From assembly GCA_946811185.2 (NCBI GenBank), contig OX328099.1, forward strand, positions 37,559,299 to 37,623,298: 64,000 bases of DNA, written 5' to 3'. Shown one piece after another: positions 44,279-59,200 of the stretch. The position numbers and the translations under genes were made by a program. Within the stretch, counting starts at the first letter, position 1. The number at the start of each line of letters is the position of its first letter. The DNA comes from Hippopus hippopus (lineage: Eukaryota; Mollusca; Bivalvia; Cardiida; Cardiidae). The notes under the pieces were generated by a model. That model did not search any database. It worked only from the letters and a program-made list of their open reading frames with translations, and was not told where the DNA came from.

Positions 44279-47200
44279 CTGTAAAGGATAAGAAAAAGGT
44301 AAGTTTACAAGAAAGTATAGAAAGATCATCTTTGACTCATTACCTCAAAAACCAGAATTGAGGCAGAGGAATTGTAAAAAGCCCTCTTGAAATTTCTATC
44401 ATCAAAATGAGTTTTATAAGTATAGCTAAAAGAAGAAATTCCTCCTTGCGCAAAACTTTCTCTTTTTGGCATAATTTTATTTCTGAAATAGTCTTCTGCA
44501 TGATGAAAAAGTTGCCTGTTTGTGAATCAAAAATATGTTTAATTGGTGTGGATAAAACCTGTAGTAACACATGGTCCTTATTCTGAGTGAACCACATTAC
44601 CAGAGAGCATCAAGCAGAGTGAACCAAAGCACTGGGCAACATGACACAACTAAATTACAGTCAACAATGGTTGAAAATATGAAAACAAAACCTTTACAAC
44701 AAAATTCACATATTAAGATAAAGCTGAATATCAGGTGTACTATATTTTAGCAAAAGCACAGCATGCTGGTGCAAACACCTGGCTGCTATTAAATTTTGGT
44801 GAAGATTTGAAAACAAAAAAGGGGCATAACTACAGCAAAACTTTTTGAGGGTTACCATCCCTTCTGTTCTGGATTCCCCTTTGGATAGCTGACAACTAGC
44901 TGTAGTTTGAAGTGAATATTTTTGCAGTAATAACAGAGACATTGTATCAAGCAATTGCCCCTTATCGGTCGATACTTTCAATAGCAGTCTTATTCAGGGA
45001 CATAAAAACCTGATTTTGCTGATGATGATAACAAATTATTACTTAACCTACCTCCAAAACTTTCATCATTGAATAATCTAGTAGAAACCATATGAGTATA
45101 TGAACAAGCATAAATGATAATGGACTAATATCAAACATGTAGTTCACCGCCCAGGAAGTGATCACGCCCAGTGTCATACACAGGGAAACAGGTTCTATAA
45201 TACTGGTGCTTGGCACCATAGCATTGCGTAGCTTCATCCACCTGTAAGAGAAACAAAGAAAGCATTGCTATAATCATTGCTGATCATTGTTTCAATGAAA
45301 TTATGATGATTACTTTGAAAGCAGCCAGTGGCTTGAAAAGTATAGTGTGCAAAGTACTGGTAAAAGAAACCCTAGGGAAGCAATTTAACCAATAATGTTG
45401 AAAGCTGTATGAAACATAATGCAAGCCTTTTGAACATCTTTCACAATACATTATGCCAAACAATAAAATTCTTTCACTTACAGCATTTTCAGCAAAGTAC
45501 TTAAAAATAAACTTATAGACCCAGCCAGTTGCTGACACTATGGTTAACCCTTTACCACACAATGACGACTTTTGACGCCCCTGAAAGAGAAGGCTTTTGA
45601 AAACATTGTGTGAAAAGGAGAAAATGCTGGTTACCAGCATTTTCTCCTTTTCCCACAACGTTTTCTACCCTATCAAAGAACTAGAGGCGCTTGAGCGCCT
45701 GTATCGCTCCACAGGCCTGATATTTCTATAGTGGCGAAAGGAAGTTTTTAACAATTATCATTCAATCCTGCATTTTAGCTCACTGAAGAAACAATTTGGT
45801 AGACAACCACCATAGGAACTTACCTGCAAAACAACAGTGAAATCCAATGAATAGTTTTAGAGAAGAAATTTTTCAAAGATTTTACTTTATACCATAAAAG
45901 GAAAATGAGTCTCCCATAAAAGCCATGTTTTTTGACAGATCATTTTTTTTTTAAGGAATTCTGTAAACCTGTATCTAAGGAACATTCCTGCAAAATAATA
46001 ATGCTATCCAAATAGCGGTTTGGGAGGAGAAGATTTTTAAAGGTTTTTTACTTTGGTTGCCATGGCAACCAGAATTCTTCATGGAACACAATTATTTGAA
46101 GGAATTTGAAAGAGGACCACCAAAGGAACATTCCTGTGAAATTTGGTAAAAATCCAGTCAATAGTTTCTGAGGAGAAGTTTTTTAAAGAAAAAGTTTACG
46201 GACGCACGCACGGACGAACGAACGGACGGACGGACGCACGACGGACACAACGCCATGACAATAGCTCGCTGGCCTTTGGCCAGTGGAGCTAAAAATCATT
46301 TCATATGAGCCACGTTAAAACTGTCATCTACAAATGCTTTCAATTTGGACAGGTCTAAAATTTTGTCGTGTGGTAAAGGGTTAAAGCATTGGACTACAAA
46401 ATGTGTCAGAAGATTGTCAGCATTCAGTGCTCTAGCCAGGCAGGTAGCTATATCTAGGTATTTGGTATATATATATTTGGTGGCTTGTGGTTCTAGGAAA
46501 TTATTTGATATAAGGATTCAGGCTTTACCATGTGAAATTGAAAAGATTTTAATCTTACCGACATAATCTCCTATGATGATGTGATAATGAGTAGGTCCCT
46601 GAATTTTGCTGGGCAAGATGAGATGAACATTTGACACGCCAGCCCCTGTCAAGGAATGCTTGGGCAATGAAATAATCCTCCGCTAAATACTGTCCGAACT
46701 CCTTCATTCCACCTGCTTCCTCCATGACAGATTTACGCATCAAAGATGACATGCCAGTTGCACAGTTTATACGAAATAAGTCTGCACACAGGTACATCTT
46801 AGCATGCTGGCTTCCAAAGTATACCTTTTAAAAAGATTATAAATCGTTAACTTAACACCAAGGCCATGCAAAAAATTCAGCCATTGTTCTAGCAGATAAA
46901 TTTGGATGTAACTACATCAGTCAACTTTAAAAGCATTGTCTATTCTGTTACATACTGATTAAGTACACAAGATGCTGAACATGTAGATAGGAATGCAAAG
47001 AAGTATTATGCCATGTCTTCGTTCTGAAAGTTTTAATCCTTTCCCAGATTTTTTACTTGTGTACATTCAAAGCATTGATTTTGCAGGTGACAATTCAAAT
47101 GTCGCTCAAATGATGTCATTTGTCCGTACTTTCCTGGAGTTTCTCTTATCAGTACTTTGCACAACATTCTTCCCCAAAAAATGGCTGCTTTTTCAAATAA

Positions 47201-50200
47201 CCATTGTCTATACAATGATCAACCACGAGACAGGAATGAATCCTGTTGCAATGACTATCATCAAACCTCAGGAAGAAATGCGCCAAGCTGGGTGTTCCAA
47301 TCATCAACCTCCTGGTACCTCATGGACATGTGGCTAAGTGATGACATGCCTGTAACAGTAAGGCACAAGCTGCCACAATGGTTGTTGCATTAAAACCAAA
47401 ATACTGTTGAAAAGAAAAGTAAAACCCTCAAACCCTCACACCTTTCAAATCTATTAGATGCAGATAACATACAATCAAAGGAACAAAACTGTATATTCAT
47501 CTCAGCATAATCATACTGTACAATATTACCTTTTCAGCACTAGCAGCAAATCCTTTCCGTGTACAGACATAGGGCATCTGATGTACAAGTCCCACCTTAT
47601 CAGTCAAGGTCAAGGCCATATCTGTTAGAGTGTCCTCTCGCACTGAAAGAACACAAGACATAGTTATTGGTAACTCTTACAGCAATGCGTTTATAGAATG
47701 GACCTTTTCAACCAGGAAAAACAGCTGAAACACTGTTATTTCAAAAGCACTTTTAGTATCAAGATATTTATTTTACATCGACTGAGAAACAAGTTCTTAC
47801 AACTTATACTAATCTCTCTTGATTCTGCTTTCTGGGAACTACATTAGTACTAGTGCCAAATGTGTGGGCCATTAAAAGTCCTGAAGTTGACATTTGCTCC
47901 CAGGTATTGAACTTATGACCTTATGGTTACGAAGCCAACGCTTAACCTCACATACATGGACAACACAAAAAGCAGTTTTGGCAAGAATGTGTAAAAAAGT
48001 AGTGGAAAGTGTAAATCTAAGATAAGACTCCATGTTCTATACAGTCTGATCTTGATCTACACTACCCTCAAAAGCAACATAAGCTTGTTCCAGCACTTTA
48101 AGGGTTTGCTACCCTATACAAGAAACATGTTTATGCACTGTATAGGTATTTCATATGCCAGTCACTTTGTTCCTATCTGCAAAGCACTAGTAACAGTATC
48201 CTGCAATGTAACAGTGCTGTAATTAACTTCTTCCATCATTAATTATTCATTCAACTCTGAAACCAATTATCAATTACACAGCATTTTGTTCATTCCCCCA
48301 CTCAGCAGTTTCAGATTACTGATGAACTCTCTCTAGCATGTTTTGGGTAGCATTTCAATTCCTGGCATTATTCAACCCTTTTATCAAACAATCCTGAATT
48401 CTATAATCATCCTTGCTTTTGAAAATATTGCAGGAAAAGGAGAATATAAAAATGTGTTTTAATGACCTTGGTGGTAAAGAACGCTTTTGAAAACATTGTG
48501 GGAAAAGGAGAAAAATGTGGTAACCAACATTTTCTCCTTTTCCCACAATGTTTTCTATCCTTCCAAGTACATATTCCATCATTTAACCCGTTACCTACAG
48601 CAAATAACTTATCCTTCAACACACCATTCTTGAAAAATATTGTGACAAATGATATTTATCAACTTCTCCTTTTTCTACATTATTTTCATGTGCAAAACCC
48701 TGTATTTAATTTGATTATTACACTACACAAGGGTGTTTCAAAGTTTTTTGCCACATATCTGTTTCTGGAGGTAATGAGTTGACTTTCTACCAAATGACAT
48801 AATTTTGGACTCGACCACATTGAAAGAATTTGCAGATGATTTCTGTCTTCTATAGGGTAGGAAACATTGTGGGAAAATGAGGAAATGCTGTTTATCAGCA
48901 TTTTCTCCTTTTCTCACATTGTTTTCAAGAGCCTTCTTTTTCAGGGTCGTCGTTTAAAGTCGATGTTGTGTGGTACAGGGTTAATCAAGGTTTGTTTGTG
49001 ATCAGATTTCATTTTGTCTCTAGTTTTAAAAAACTTTTGCAAGAATTGTGTAGTATGGCAAGACTAGACAAAATAGTAAGTCTCAATGTGGACATATATT
49101 GAAATTTTCTGCTGCCTTGAATTTGAAGTGAATTTTTTTTTTCAGTGAAATATTCAACAGTGTAAGTGTTCAAATGATAAACTAATTAACGTGAGTAAAG
49201 GAAATAGCTTTATTTTTTGAAACATCATTATTTGCAGAATAATTTACAAAGGAACATCATTTTAATCCCAAAGAAACTAAGACAAAAGAAAAAGCAAGAT
49301 GTCCAAGATGTAAATAAAGTCCTGTTTAAAGCAGTATATACCACACCATTCAAAACAACAAAAAGAACAAAAACTTTGAGTTAACCCTTAAAGTGCCTTT
49401 CACAACTATAGTTGCCTTTGTGGCCAGTACAGATCAAGATCAGACTGCACAAATCATGCTGTTTGATCTTTGATCTACACTGTCCACTTATGTGAGACAT
49501 TCTCAACTAAAACAATCATGATATTGCAACTACTTGGGCATTATTTCTTGACTGAAAGTGTCTGTTGGGTTTATTCAGAGCTCTTAAGGTTAAAAGCAAA
49601 AGAAAGAATAACTTTAATAAGTTAGCATGAGTCCCTTCCTCCCATGCCAAGTCCACCTATCAAAGGAGAAAATGATTTCCCATGATGGCTGTGGCTTATC
49701 AGCTACTTACTGCGAATTCCACTGTCGGATATCATGACCAGGTCATACTTTGCAGCCTCATATCCCAGTGCCATGTTGTTTATCTTCGGGTTAATCCCAA
49801 CATTCTTCCCACCTGAAGTAGAGAAAACAATCTTAAGACTGCTAAATGATTCACTGATACTGCATCTATTAACACTTATCCTGCTAAATAACTGAAGTGA
49901 AATTTTCGATTTGATAGTAAAAACCCAAATGTTGCTATTTCAGAATTATTTTTGGGTGGAAAACATGTCTTTAACGACAGGGTAGATCCAAGATCAGACT
50001 GCATGTTCTGTGCAGTCTGATCTTGATCTACACTGGCCGCAAAAAGGTCTGTAAGTCGCGCTTAGCAGCCTATGGGTTAAGTCTATTGACCCCCTTAACC
50101 CTTTACCAAACAAGCCTGAGTTTAAGTGACCCTGAACAAAGAGGCTTTTGAAAACATTGCGAGAAAAAGATAAAATGCTGGTAACCAGCATTTTACGTTT

Positions 50201-53200
50201 TTCTCGCGTTTTTGACCCTTTCAAAGTAAATTTAAGCATTTACCGGTAAGTCATATTCATTTTGTCATCTGCAAATTTAAAGCACTAAATTTGAACCAGT
50301 CTAAGATTTTGTTGTCTGGTAAGGAGAAAATATTTTCATTGGCTATGGGTAATTTTGTTAACTTTTGCGGACAGAGCAGGTCAAGATTAGACTGCACAAG
50401 ACATGCAGTCTGACATTGCACCTGCATTGCCTGAAACTACAATCTAATTGGTGATAAAATTCTTCCACTTCAAATGGAATAAGGTATAAAGCCATTGAAA
50501 AAGGTCAAATTTGTTTATTAGGCAAACGAAGGAGTTGAAAGCGAATACATTTTAGGTTGCATTAGAACAGTGTAGACCAAGATCATCCAGACCAGAAAGT
50601 GCAGTTTGATCAGATCTTGGAATCCCAGCTGCCGATAATTTTTGCAAAGGCTTACTTTCCTCCGGGTCATTAAAATGCGGGATAGTTCAATAGAGGATAA
50701 TTAACTCTTTACTAACCGCAAGTTTTAGACTTAAAAACTGAGACCCTTCCCAGACGACAAAGAAAATGCGACGAAAAAACTGTGGGAAAAGGAGAAAATG
50801 CTGGGTATCAGCATTTTCTCTTTTTCCCCTAATAATTTCAAGAGTCTTCTTCTATTGGGTTGTTAAAACTCGGATTGTGACAAAGGGTTAATTTTTGTTA
50901 TACAGGGGCTTTTGGACAGATTTCTTGGGCAACAGATCATATAAAAAGCAACTTGTCATTCATACAAGTAAGTTAATACAGTAAAATGGAATACAGTAAA
51001 ATACAATTATAAAAATTAATATCGTGGAAAAAATTACTGCTAAATGCATGCAGTTTCTCTATTTTCCAGAACTTTGCAGGTGTTAAAATGTGTATTTTGC
51101 ATCCGCAAAAAGTATTGACCCATGTCAGCTTGTCCAGTTCAGGCAGGCTGACATGGTTTGAAACTTTTTGCTTTTTGCCTTTTGTAAATTTTCTGCATGC
51201 CCAAGGACTATACTACCACATGATCTAGTCGGCTGTAGGACAAAATGGTTTTTATGGATCCATGATGTGATGACTTGCTTGGTACAATGCATAACACATT
51301 CAGCATTATGCATTAGGCCCCCTTTGCCAGAGCATGGCTCATATAAATTTAAATCATATAATTCAAACCTGGAAATTATTGTAAAGATGACAATTTGTTA
51401 TTGCACGGTTGATCCAAGTATTAGTCGCTGGCATAGAAAATGAATTTTAAAATGAGGTAAAAAGTAATCAAAAGATTGAGGACTTGGCAACCTTTGATCT
51501 CGTTTAAATCATTTTTTTGAGTCATAAAAACCTGTTATTGTTTGGTGATGTCTGAAAAGACAGCATGAAAGTACTTCTTTATCAGAAGATTAGGGACAGT
51601 ATTTATGGCTATTGTTTTGTGCAGGTACATGTATTAAACTGAATTATATTCAGACACATTTTGATCAATCTGCAAACAATAACTTACAACCATTTACCGA
51701 AAAATCATGTTTTCTAGCAACTCTGGAAAGGGATTTGAGAAAATTGGGGTATAAGGAGAAAGTACTTGCAAAAACCTATTTGCAAAAACACAAATGCACA
51801 CAATGTCATGCGGATATTTCTATAAAGTATTTTTTCCAAATCTTATAGATCTACTGCACTAAGATTAGCAAAAATGCTCAGAGGGGACCACCAAATTATA
51901 CATGCATTTCCACTTTCAACTTTTCCAGAAAAAAAGCCATAGACATCTACCTCCTATTACCTAGAGGCCCTAGTACTGTATTTCTCCTAATAAAAGCTCC
52001 TGGTAGCTATGCAAAACATAGATTGGGAGCCTTTATTTTGTACCCAATTTGCAAAGCAAAGAGTCTGTCCAATTTTATATTTCTTTGTGTTTTAGTGATT
52101 GTTAAGAGGAAATATTGATCAAATTAGAGGAAATATTCATCAAATTCTTCAAATATTGTCATTTTAATCAACTAATGTACATTAGGTTATCATGATTTAA
52201 GGGTTTTTTTTTTTTTGGGGGGGGGGGGGGGGGTGCAGGGTCCAACAATTTCCAGAAAAGGCACTCGTCCTGCAGGACAAGTGACTTCAACAAAGAACTT
52301 GCCCTGCTTTGACCTTCACTCGTCCGACGAGAAAAACCCTTCTTATTTAAGACTCTGATTTTTTTTTTTCAGACGAAACGGAAACGCTAATTTTATTGTC
52401 TCCCGTAGCAACAAACTGTAAATACCGCGTTTCAATAACCGGTACCATTTATCCGGTCAAGTAATAGAAATTAATAAACCCAAATGACAAAGTTTTTCAA
52501 GCTGGTTTTGGGAAAATATTTGTGTCAATATCATTTGTGAAAATAATTAGCAAAGTCGCTCGTATTTAATTACCCGAAGCATATTAAAACATTTACATTT
52601 GCAATGAAAAGTACCGAGTTATATTGGGCTGACTTGAAACCGGTCTGTATTTGGCGCGGGAACCAGCTCATTTTTATATCCCATTTCGATGTTTAATTTT
52701 ACCCCTAATTCACTTAAATTCAATAATGGAATGGCCGTTTTGTTTCTTATAAGTTACATATACATCTAAAAGCTTATTGATTTACTACCTCCTATTTACC
52801 ACTCATCCTGTCGGACGACCATGACTGATAATTCACTCGTCCTCATCCATTTCTTACCCGTCAATACAAGCGGACGAGTGGATTCTTTGGACCCGGGGGG
52901 AGAGCTACTATTAGGGAGGGCGCTTTTATTACGAGAAATACGGTACAACTGCCCCCCCGCTTTTCCATGCTTGGTGCCTACAGCATTACTACTGAGTCCA
53001 CATCATTTTTCGCTTATAAGCTTTGCTTCTCAATCTTCTAGAAACCAATCGTAGAATGCAAGGAAAGCACAGAACTTTGGAGAAGAGTCAAATCTTGAAA
53101 ATTTGGATCAATATCCTGTCTGGAACTCCTGTGGAGAATGTCTCCGATTGTGAAGCATTTCTTACACAACAATGATTGAAAAGTAAATTGGGTTAGACAG

Positions 53201-56200
53201 GCATTTCCAGAGAAGTTTGCTGTGTCTACAAAAGTTAGGAGACTGTGATTGTGATTCTAACCAATTATTGTACAGCCAATTATATTAGATAAACTGCTTA
53301 GACCTGCAGGAGTACAGCAAACCCTTCGCCAAACAATACAGAGTTTTAATGACTCTGACAGAGGAGACCTTTGAAAACATTGTGGGAAAAGCAGAAAATG
53401 CTGGGGGGGGGGGTGTTGTAAAGTAAAGAGTTAAGTTTACTAAAATTTACCAACATTTCATCAGATTCTGTATGGGTATGACAGCCTACTAAGTTATATC
53501 TCACATAGATTTCAACAATACAAGGCAAAAACTTTGCAGTATCTTACCAAAGGAAATTCTCACTCAACCAGCATCACCCACAGAACTAACGCAGAACCCG
53601 TAGATACATACCAAACAATCTCATATTTTGACAACCCTAAGAAAAGGAGGCTTTTGAAAACAATATAGGAAAAGGAGAAAATGTTAGTAACCAGCATTTT
53701 CTCCTTTTTCCACAATGTTTTCTACTCGTTTGAAGACAAATCTGATCATTTGAGCCACCTTTTATTCGTCATTTGCTCTCAATGTGGACATGTCTAAAAT
53801 TTTGTCGCTTGGTCCGAACCAACAAATAAACAAATCTAGACCTAGTATTAAAAAAAATCTGAGAAGGATTTACATATTTCATATACACGTCTGAAATCCA
53901 CTTGAATTATTGATCTAAATAATGGTGCCACTGAAAATGGCCTATCAGGTTACCTTATTGAAATGTACAGAAATGTTCTCACAGTCCTCCAGAATACATT
54001 ATGCAGACAAAAGCCAGACTCTTCATCACTCTCAAAGCACAGAACATGCAATGTGATCTTGGGTCTACACTGTCAATGATTTGATTTTGACATGAGACCA
54101 AACTGATTGAGAGTATAGTGTTAAAAGCCATTTTCCACGTTATCTCAGTTATATTCTGGTGGCCAGTGCAACTATCCATGCTGGAGTTTCTTTTACCAGT
54201 GCTTGGCACAATGTTCTTTCCAGCCTCTGGCTGCTTTCCCACATAACCACTGTGATCAGCAGTGAGAGGAATAAATCCTGTCGCAATGATCATCTTTATC
54301 TTTAGAAAGAAATTGACAAGCTGAGGATTCAAACCACCAACCCCCTGTTCTAAAGTCCTGTATGCTACCAACTGCACTACAGTGGCCCGGCACATGAGAC
54401 CAAAAATAGATTCAATCTGCCAAGGGGTGATACTACAGTCTCATATAAAAATATGAACCATGCCTTTTGAAAATGGGGCTTTATGCATTTGCAAAAAGTA
54501 CTAACCAAGGTCAGCCTGCACAGTCCATGCAGGCTGACCTTTATCAAAACTTTTTACTAGGTTAAATTTTCTGCATGTCCAATGACCATTCTACCTCAAA
54601 CTTCAGTATGTTGTTAAACAAAATAGATGTTATGGATCCATAATCATGTGATGACTTGCTTTGTATAATGCATCATGGAGATTATGGAGAAACAACTGAA
54701 TTTTAAACTCATCCAAATTAGCAGCATTTCAAACAATAGATTAATGTGGCTCAAGGGAGGGAATTTGTCCCTGAAAGAGTAGAAAACATAGTAGAAAAAG
54801 AAGATAATGTTGGTCAACACTTTTTCTCCTTTTCCTTCAAAGTTTTCAAAAGCCTTCTTCAAAAGAGTTGCTGAAACATAGGATTGAATCTGTATGCAGC
54901 CACCATTTTCTTCACTTCCCACAATTTTTTCAAGCAGTTCTAGCCCAAATCCTATCAATCCAGACACATTTAACCCATAGAGCCCCAAATAAACAAAACA
55001 GTTAGTTTCAGTCCAAAGATTAGATCCATATAATTGCAATGTCTCAGCATGGCAGGCAGTGCAGATCAAAGATCAGACTGCACATTATGTGCAGTCTGAT
55101 CTTGATCTACACTGGCTGCAAAATACAGTTGTGAAAGGGGCTGTAAGGGTTAAAATGCTGTCTGCAAATGCTTCCACTTTGGACAAATCTAAAATTCCAT
55201 TGTCTGGTAGAGGAGCTATTCCATTAGAAATCTTATCTTTTGGTCCCCAGAGATCAATTGATGTCTGAATTATTCCATTTAGATCTTAGACAATGAGCAC
55301 AGACCATTTTTCCCTCTGATTAATGTAATCACATGGGCAGCAACCATGCATTAACTTTATACTAAATGATCCTTTTTTGAGGCAATCATTGTTTAAAGGA
55401 CTCTGAGGTTGATTGACTGTATTGTGTTTAACGCTGTTTTCAACATTATTTCAGTTATATCACGGTGGCCAGTGCACCTGTCCATGCTTTCCTGGAGTTT
55501 CTTTTACCAGTACTCTGAGGGAGAAGTCTTTCCAAGCCACTGGCTGCTTTCCACCATAACCATCGTCAAAACAATGATCAGCGGTGAGAGCGGAATGAAT
55601 CCTGTCGCAATTACTTTCGTCAATCCTTAGAAAGAAATTGGCCGAGCCAGGGATCAAACCAGAGACCCCCTGTTCTTGAGTCCTGTACGCTACTGACTGT
55701 GCTTCCGGGGCTTGGAGACTCTGACGATGAGGGCTACTGAAAACATTGTGTGATAAAAAAAAAATGCTTGAAACCAGCATTTTCATAATTTTCCACAGTT
55801 TTCTACTCTTTCAAAGAAAATCATTTGAGTCATATTGAATTAATTTTGTTATCTGCTAAATTTTATGTTCTCAATGTGAACAAGTCTGCAATTTTGTTGT
55901 ATGGTAAAGTGTTCACCCTTTGCCAAATAATCCAGAGTTTTAACTTCACTGTGAAAGAAGGCTTTTAAAAATATTGTAGGAAAAGGAGAACATATTGATA
56001 ACCAGTATTTTCTCCTTTTCCCACCATCTTTCCACCCTTTTACAGGTTAATCCCATCATTTGAGCCACATCTGTCATCTGCATCTGCTTGTAATTTGAGC
56101 CAGTCTGAAATTTTGTGGTTTGGGTAGGTTTGTCCTGGCTCATTTCTTCCTGAAAGCAAATTAGCTGCAGAAGAATTTTAAACATCCTTGTAGTGTGCTA

Positions 56201-59200
56201 TGGGAAAATAAAGATAATTATACCTTCAATACATGAATAAATGTGAAAACATATAGCAAACTGTACATCTAAGATTGTACTGCATGTTCTGTGCAGTCTA
56301 ATCCTTATCTACCCATTTCTCAAAAGTACTGTATTTAAATCCATGTTTAATACTAGGAGTTAATGTCATCTGCAGTTATTTAAGTCATGTCAAGGCCTTA
56401 CTTATGAGTATTCTAGGTTTCACTAGCACTAGTCTTGCCTTATCACCATTTCCTTGGTAAGGATACTAGGTGATAACATTAACAAAACTGTGTGGTAGAA
56501 AGAGACAAGACCTATTAAGTACAGGTGATTTCTAGTAGGAAAAAAAAACTGAGCGACTGCCTGTAATGGTTGTTTCACTAAGAAGTTCTCACAAACAAGC
56601 AGACAGTGTGGACCCACAACAACCCGATGCACTGTAGCGTCTATGAGTCTGATTTTAATCTACACTCTCCTCCAATACTACTACCATTGTGAAGAGTATT
56701 CCATGGAATATGTGAAGGAAAGGGATTGAATCTTTACCAAACAACATTTTACAGATGTCAAAATTGAAAGCATTTGTAGATGAAAAATTGAACGTGACTC
56801 TAATTACGGACTTTGTTTCTGAACAGACAAAAAATACTGTGGGAAAAGGAGAGAATGCTGCTTTCCTGCATTTTCTCCCTTACCAACAGTTTTCAAAAGC
56901 ATTCTTTAATTTCCTGGTCATTAAGACTCTGAACTGTGTGGAGAAGGGTTAGGTCCTGTTTCTAGCTGCATTCTTTATGTTTTTTATTATATGAAGTATG
57001 TTTGTCCAAGTGAATGATTCAGAGTCCACCACTCCTGACCATCAGCATCATTATAATAATCCTTTAACTCTTTACCCATTGACAAAATTTTGGACACGTC
57101 CAAATTGAAAGCATTTGCTGACAACAAAATTAAAGGTGGCTTACGATGAAAGTAGTCCTTGATAGGGTAGAAAACATTGTGGGAAAAGGAGAAAATGCTG
57201 GTTACCGGTATTTCCTCCTTTCACAACCATGTTTTCAAAAAAGCCTTCTTTCTCTGGGTCGTTAAAAGTCGTTATTGTTTGGTAAGGGTTGAAACAAACA
57301 ATATGTATTTACTTCCTGCTGAGAACTTCTTTCTTCTTACTTTGGATCACTTTTAACCTTTTATCACACAATCTACAGTTTTAAAACCTCCAAGGAAAAA
57401 GACTTTTGAAAACATTGTGGGAAAAGGAGAAAATGCTGGTAACCAGCATTTTCTCCTTCTTCCCACAATGTTTTCTACCTTATAAAGATCAAATACCATC
57501 ATTTCAGCCACATTTAATATGTCGTCTGAAAATGCTTCCAATTTGGACCTGCATAAAATTATGAGGCTTGGTGGAGAGTTTAAAATCAAAATAACCTCCA
57601 TTGTAGTAAAAAAGAAAGGAAGTTTGTAAGAAATCAATTATGCTACATATTTGTTGTAGCTTGTTATGGTCATTTTGTCTTATCATTGAACAGTGAACTG
57701 TGATTTTTATACAAGAATTGGTTTGTTGATTAAGGTCTACAGCCCCTAACTCATCGGTAAACCTTGACGTTTTCGTAAGGGCTGTTTGGCCAATCTCGGC
57801 AGCTTCCGTCCTTTAATATGAGAGTAAGGGGCTGTAGACTCAATAAAACATTGGTAAATATCGTGTAACATCGACGTTTTTGTAAAGACTATTCGGCTAA
57901 TCTTGGCAGCTTCCGTATTGTAATATGAGAGTCAGGGGCCGTAGACCTTAAATGGTTGTTTTATGCTGCTTTCAACACTATTTGAATCATAACACACCAA
58001 CAATTCACTCATGCGTCGTGGGCTTCCCTACTACGAAACTGGGTTTTTGAGTTGTCTTGCCCAAGGATACTCATACTAAAACCCTCCCGGTTTGAGTCTG
58101 AGTGGGGATCGAACTCAGGTCCTTAAGGGTATGAGTCCTATATCTTACAACTGAGCCACACAGGAAAACTTTTTAAAAAAAGGTTATGTTATTACTGCAG
58201 AAGTGCTACACTATTGAAAGCTGGATATGGCTATAGGAAGAATTTTATGCACTGGCTGATTTTTAGTGCAAATAATTCTCCCGACCAAAACAGCCAAATT
58301 TTCTGCCAATTCAAAATATCCCCGCTGCTTATACGATCATCTATCTGAACCATTACATGGGTACAACAGATATTTGGTGTTGGTGCAGGAAAATCAAACT
58401 TTTTGAAATTTTCCCCTTTATTAAAAATAAGAAGAATTGTTTCTTTGCCTTCAAACTAGGCTTCTATTTTGTGACATTTGAACTCTGCTTGTTTACCAAT
58501 AGCCTGAAGTGTGAAAGTTGCCTGTGCAAACATAGGCCAGGATTGAATCTTTACCAATCTAAATGAAATTGTTCTTACAATCCTACAGTAATACACTTTT
58601 GCTGGTAACCAGCATTTTCTCTTATTCTCACAAAGTTTTCTACTTTGTCAAAGATACTTCATTTGAGTAACAATGTTTATCGATGGCCTAGAAGTAGCCT
58701 GTGCAAAAATAACCCGGATTTAATTCTTTACCAAGCAACACTATGTTTCTACAACTCTAGGGAAAAGGGCTTTTGAAAACAAAGCATTATGAGCATCCTT
58801 TTCCCACAATGTTTTCTACCTGATCTAAGAGCTGTCATCATGAAGCCACAACTGATGGTCTGCAATGCTTTGAATATGGACAGGTCTACCAATTTGTCAT
58901 TTGGTAAAGAGGTAATAACCATTACTGCATTCTTAACTTTTCCCCAAGCAATCCTGTGGAAAAGGGCTTTTGAAAACAATGTCTGAGAAGGAAAAAATGC
59001 TGGTCACCAGCATTTTCTCCTTTTCCGAAAATGTTTTCTACCCTTTAAATGACAGCTCTCATTATTTGCACCAGAGTTGATTTATTGTCTGCAAAATGCT
59101 TTCAATATGGACAAATCTGCAATTTTGTTATTTGTGTAAAGAGTAAACTCTTTACCAGCAGAGTAGATTGGTCCAATTTGAAAGTATTTGCAGACAATAA

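Larger units (their letters stand above)
47034..48983. repeat. Family A fragments in UGCG introns
   Basis: 47034-47121 (+ left half, cut by a SINE), 48370-48445 (- left part), 48455-48590 (- hairpin) and 48777-48983 (+ complete, with GTCGTCG duplicated near its end). Confidence 0.75.
53322..56135. repeat. Family A copies in the large UGCG intron
   Basis: 53322-53432 (-, hairpin replaced by poly-G), 53608-53812 (-), 54690-54895 (+), 55155-55215 (- end only), 55713-55915 (-) and 55916-56135 (-). All diverged. Confidence 0.73.

Noticed and set aside
51612..51848. 78-codon frame with CTQCHADIS
   Set aside because: Not repeat-derived as far as I can see, but no splice sites, no family and ordinary A/T-rich composition; insufficient to call a gene.
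54644..55069. 141-codon minus-strand open frame
   Set aside because: Made of family A and family B sequence; no recognisable domain.
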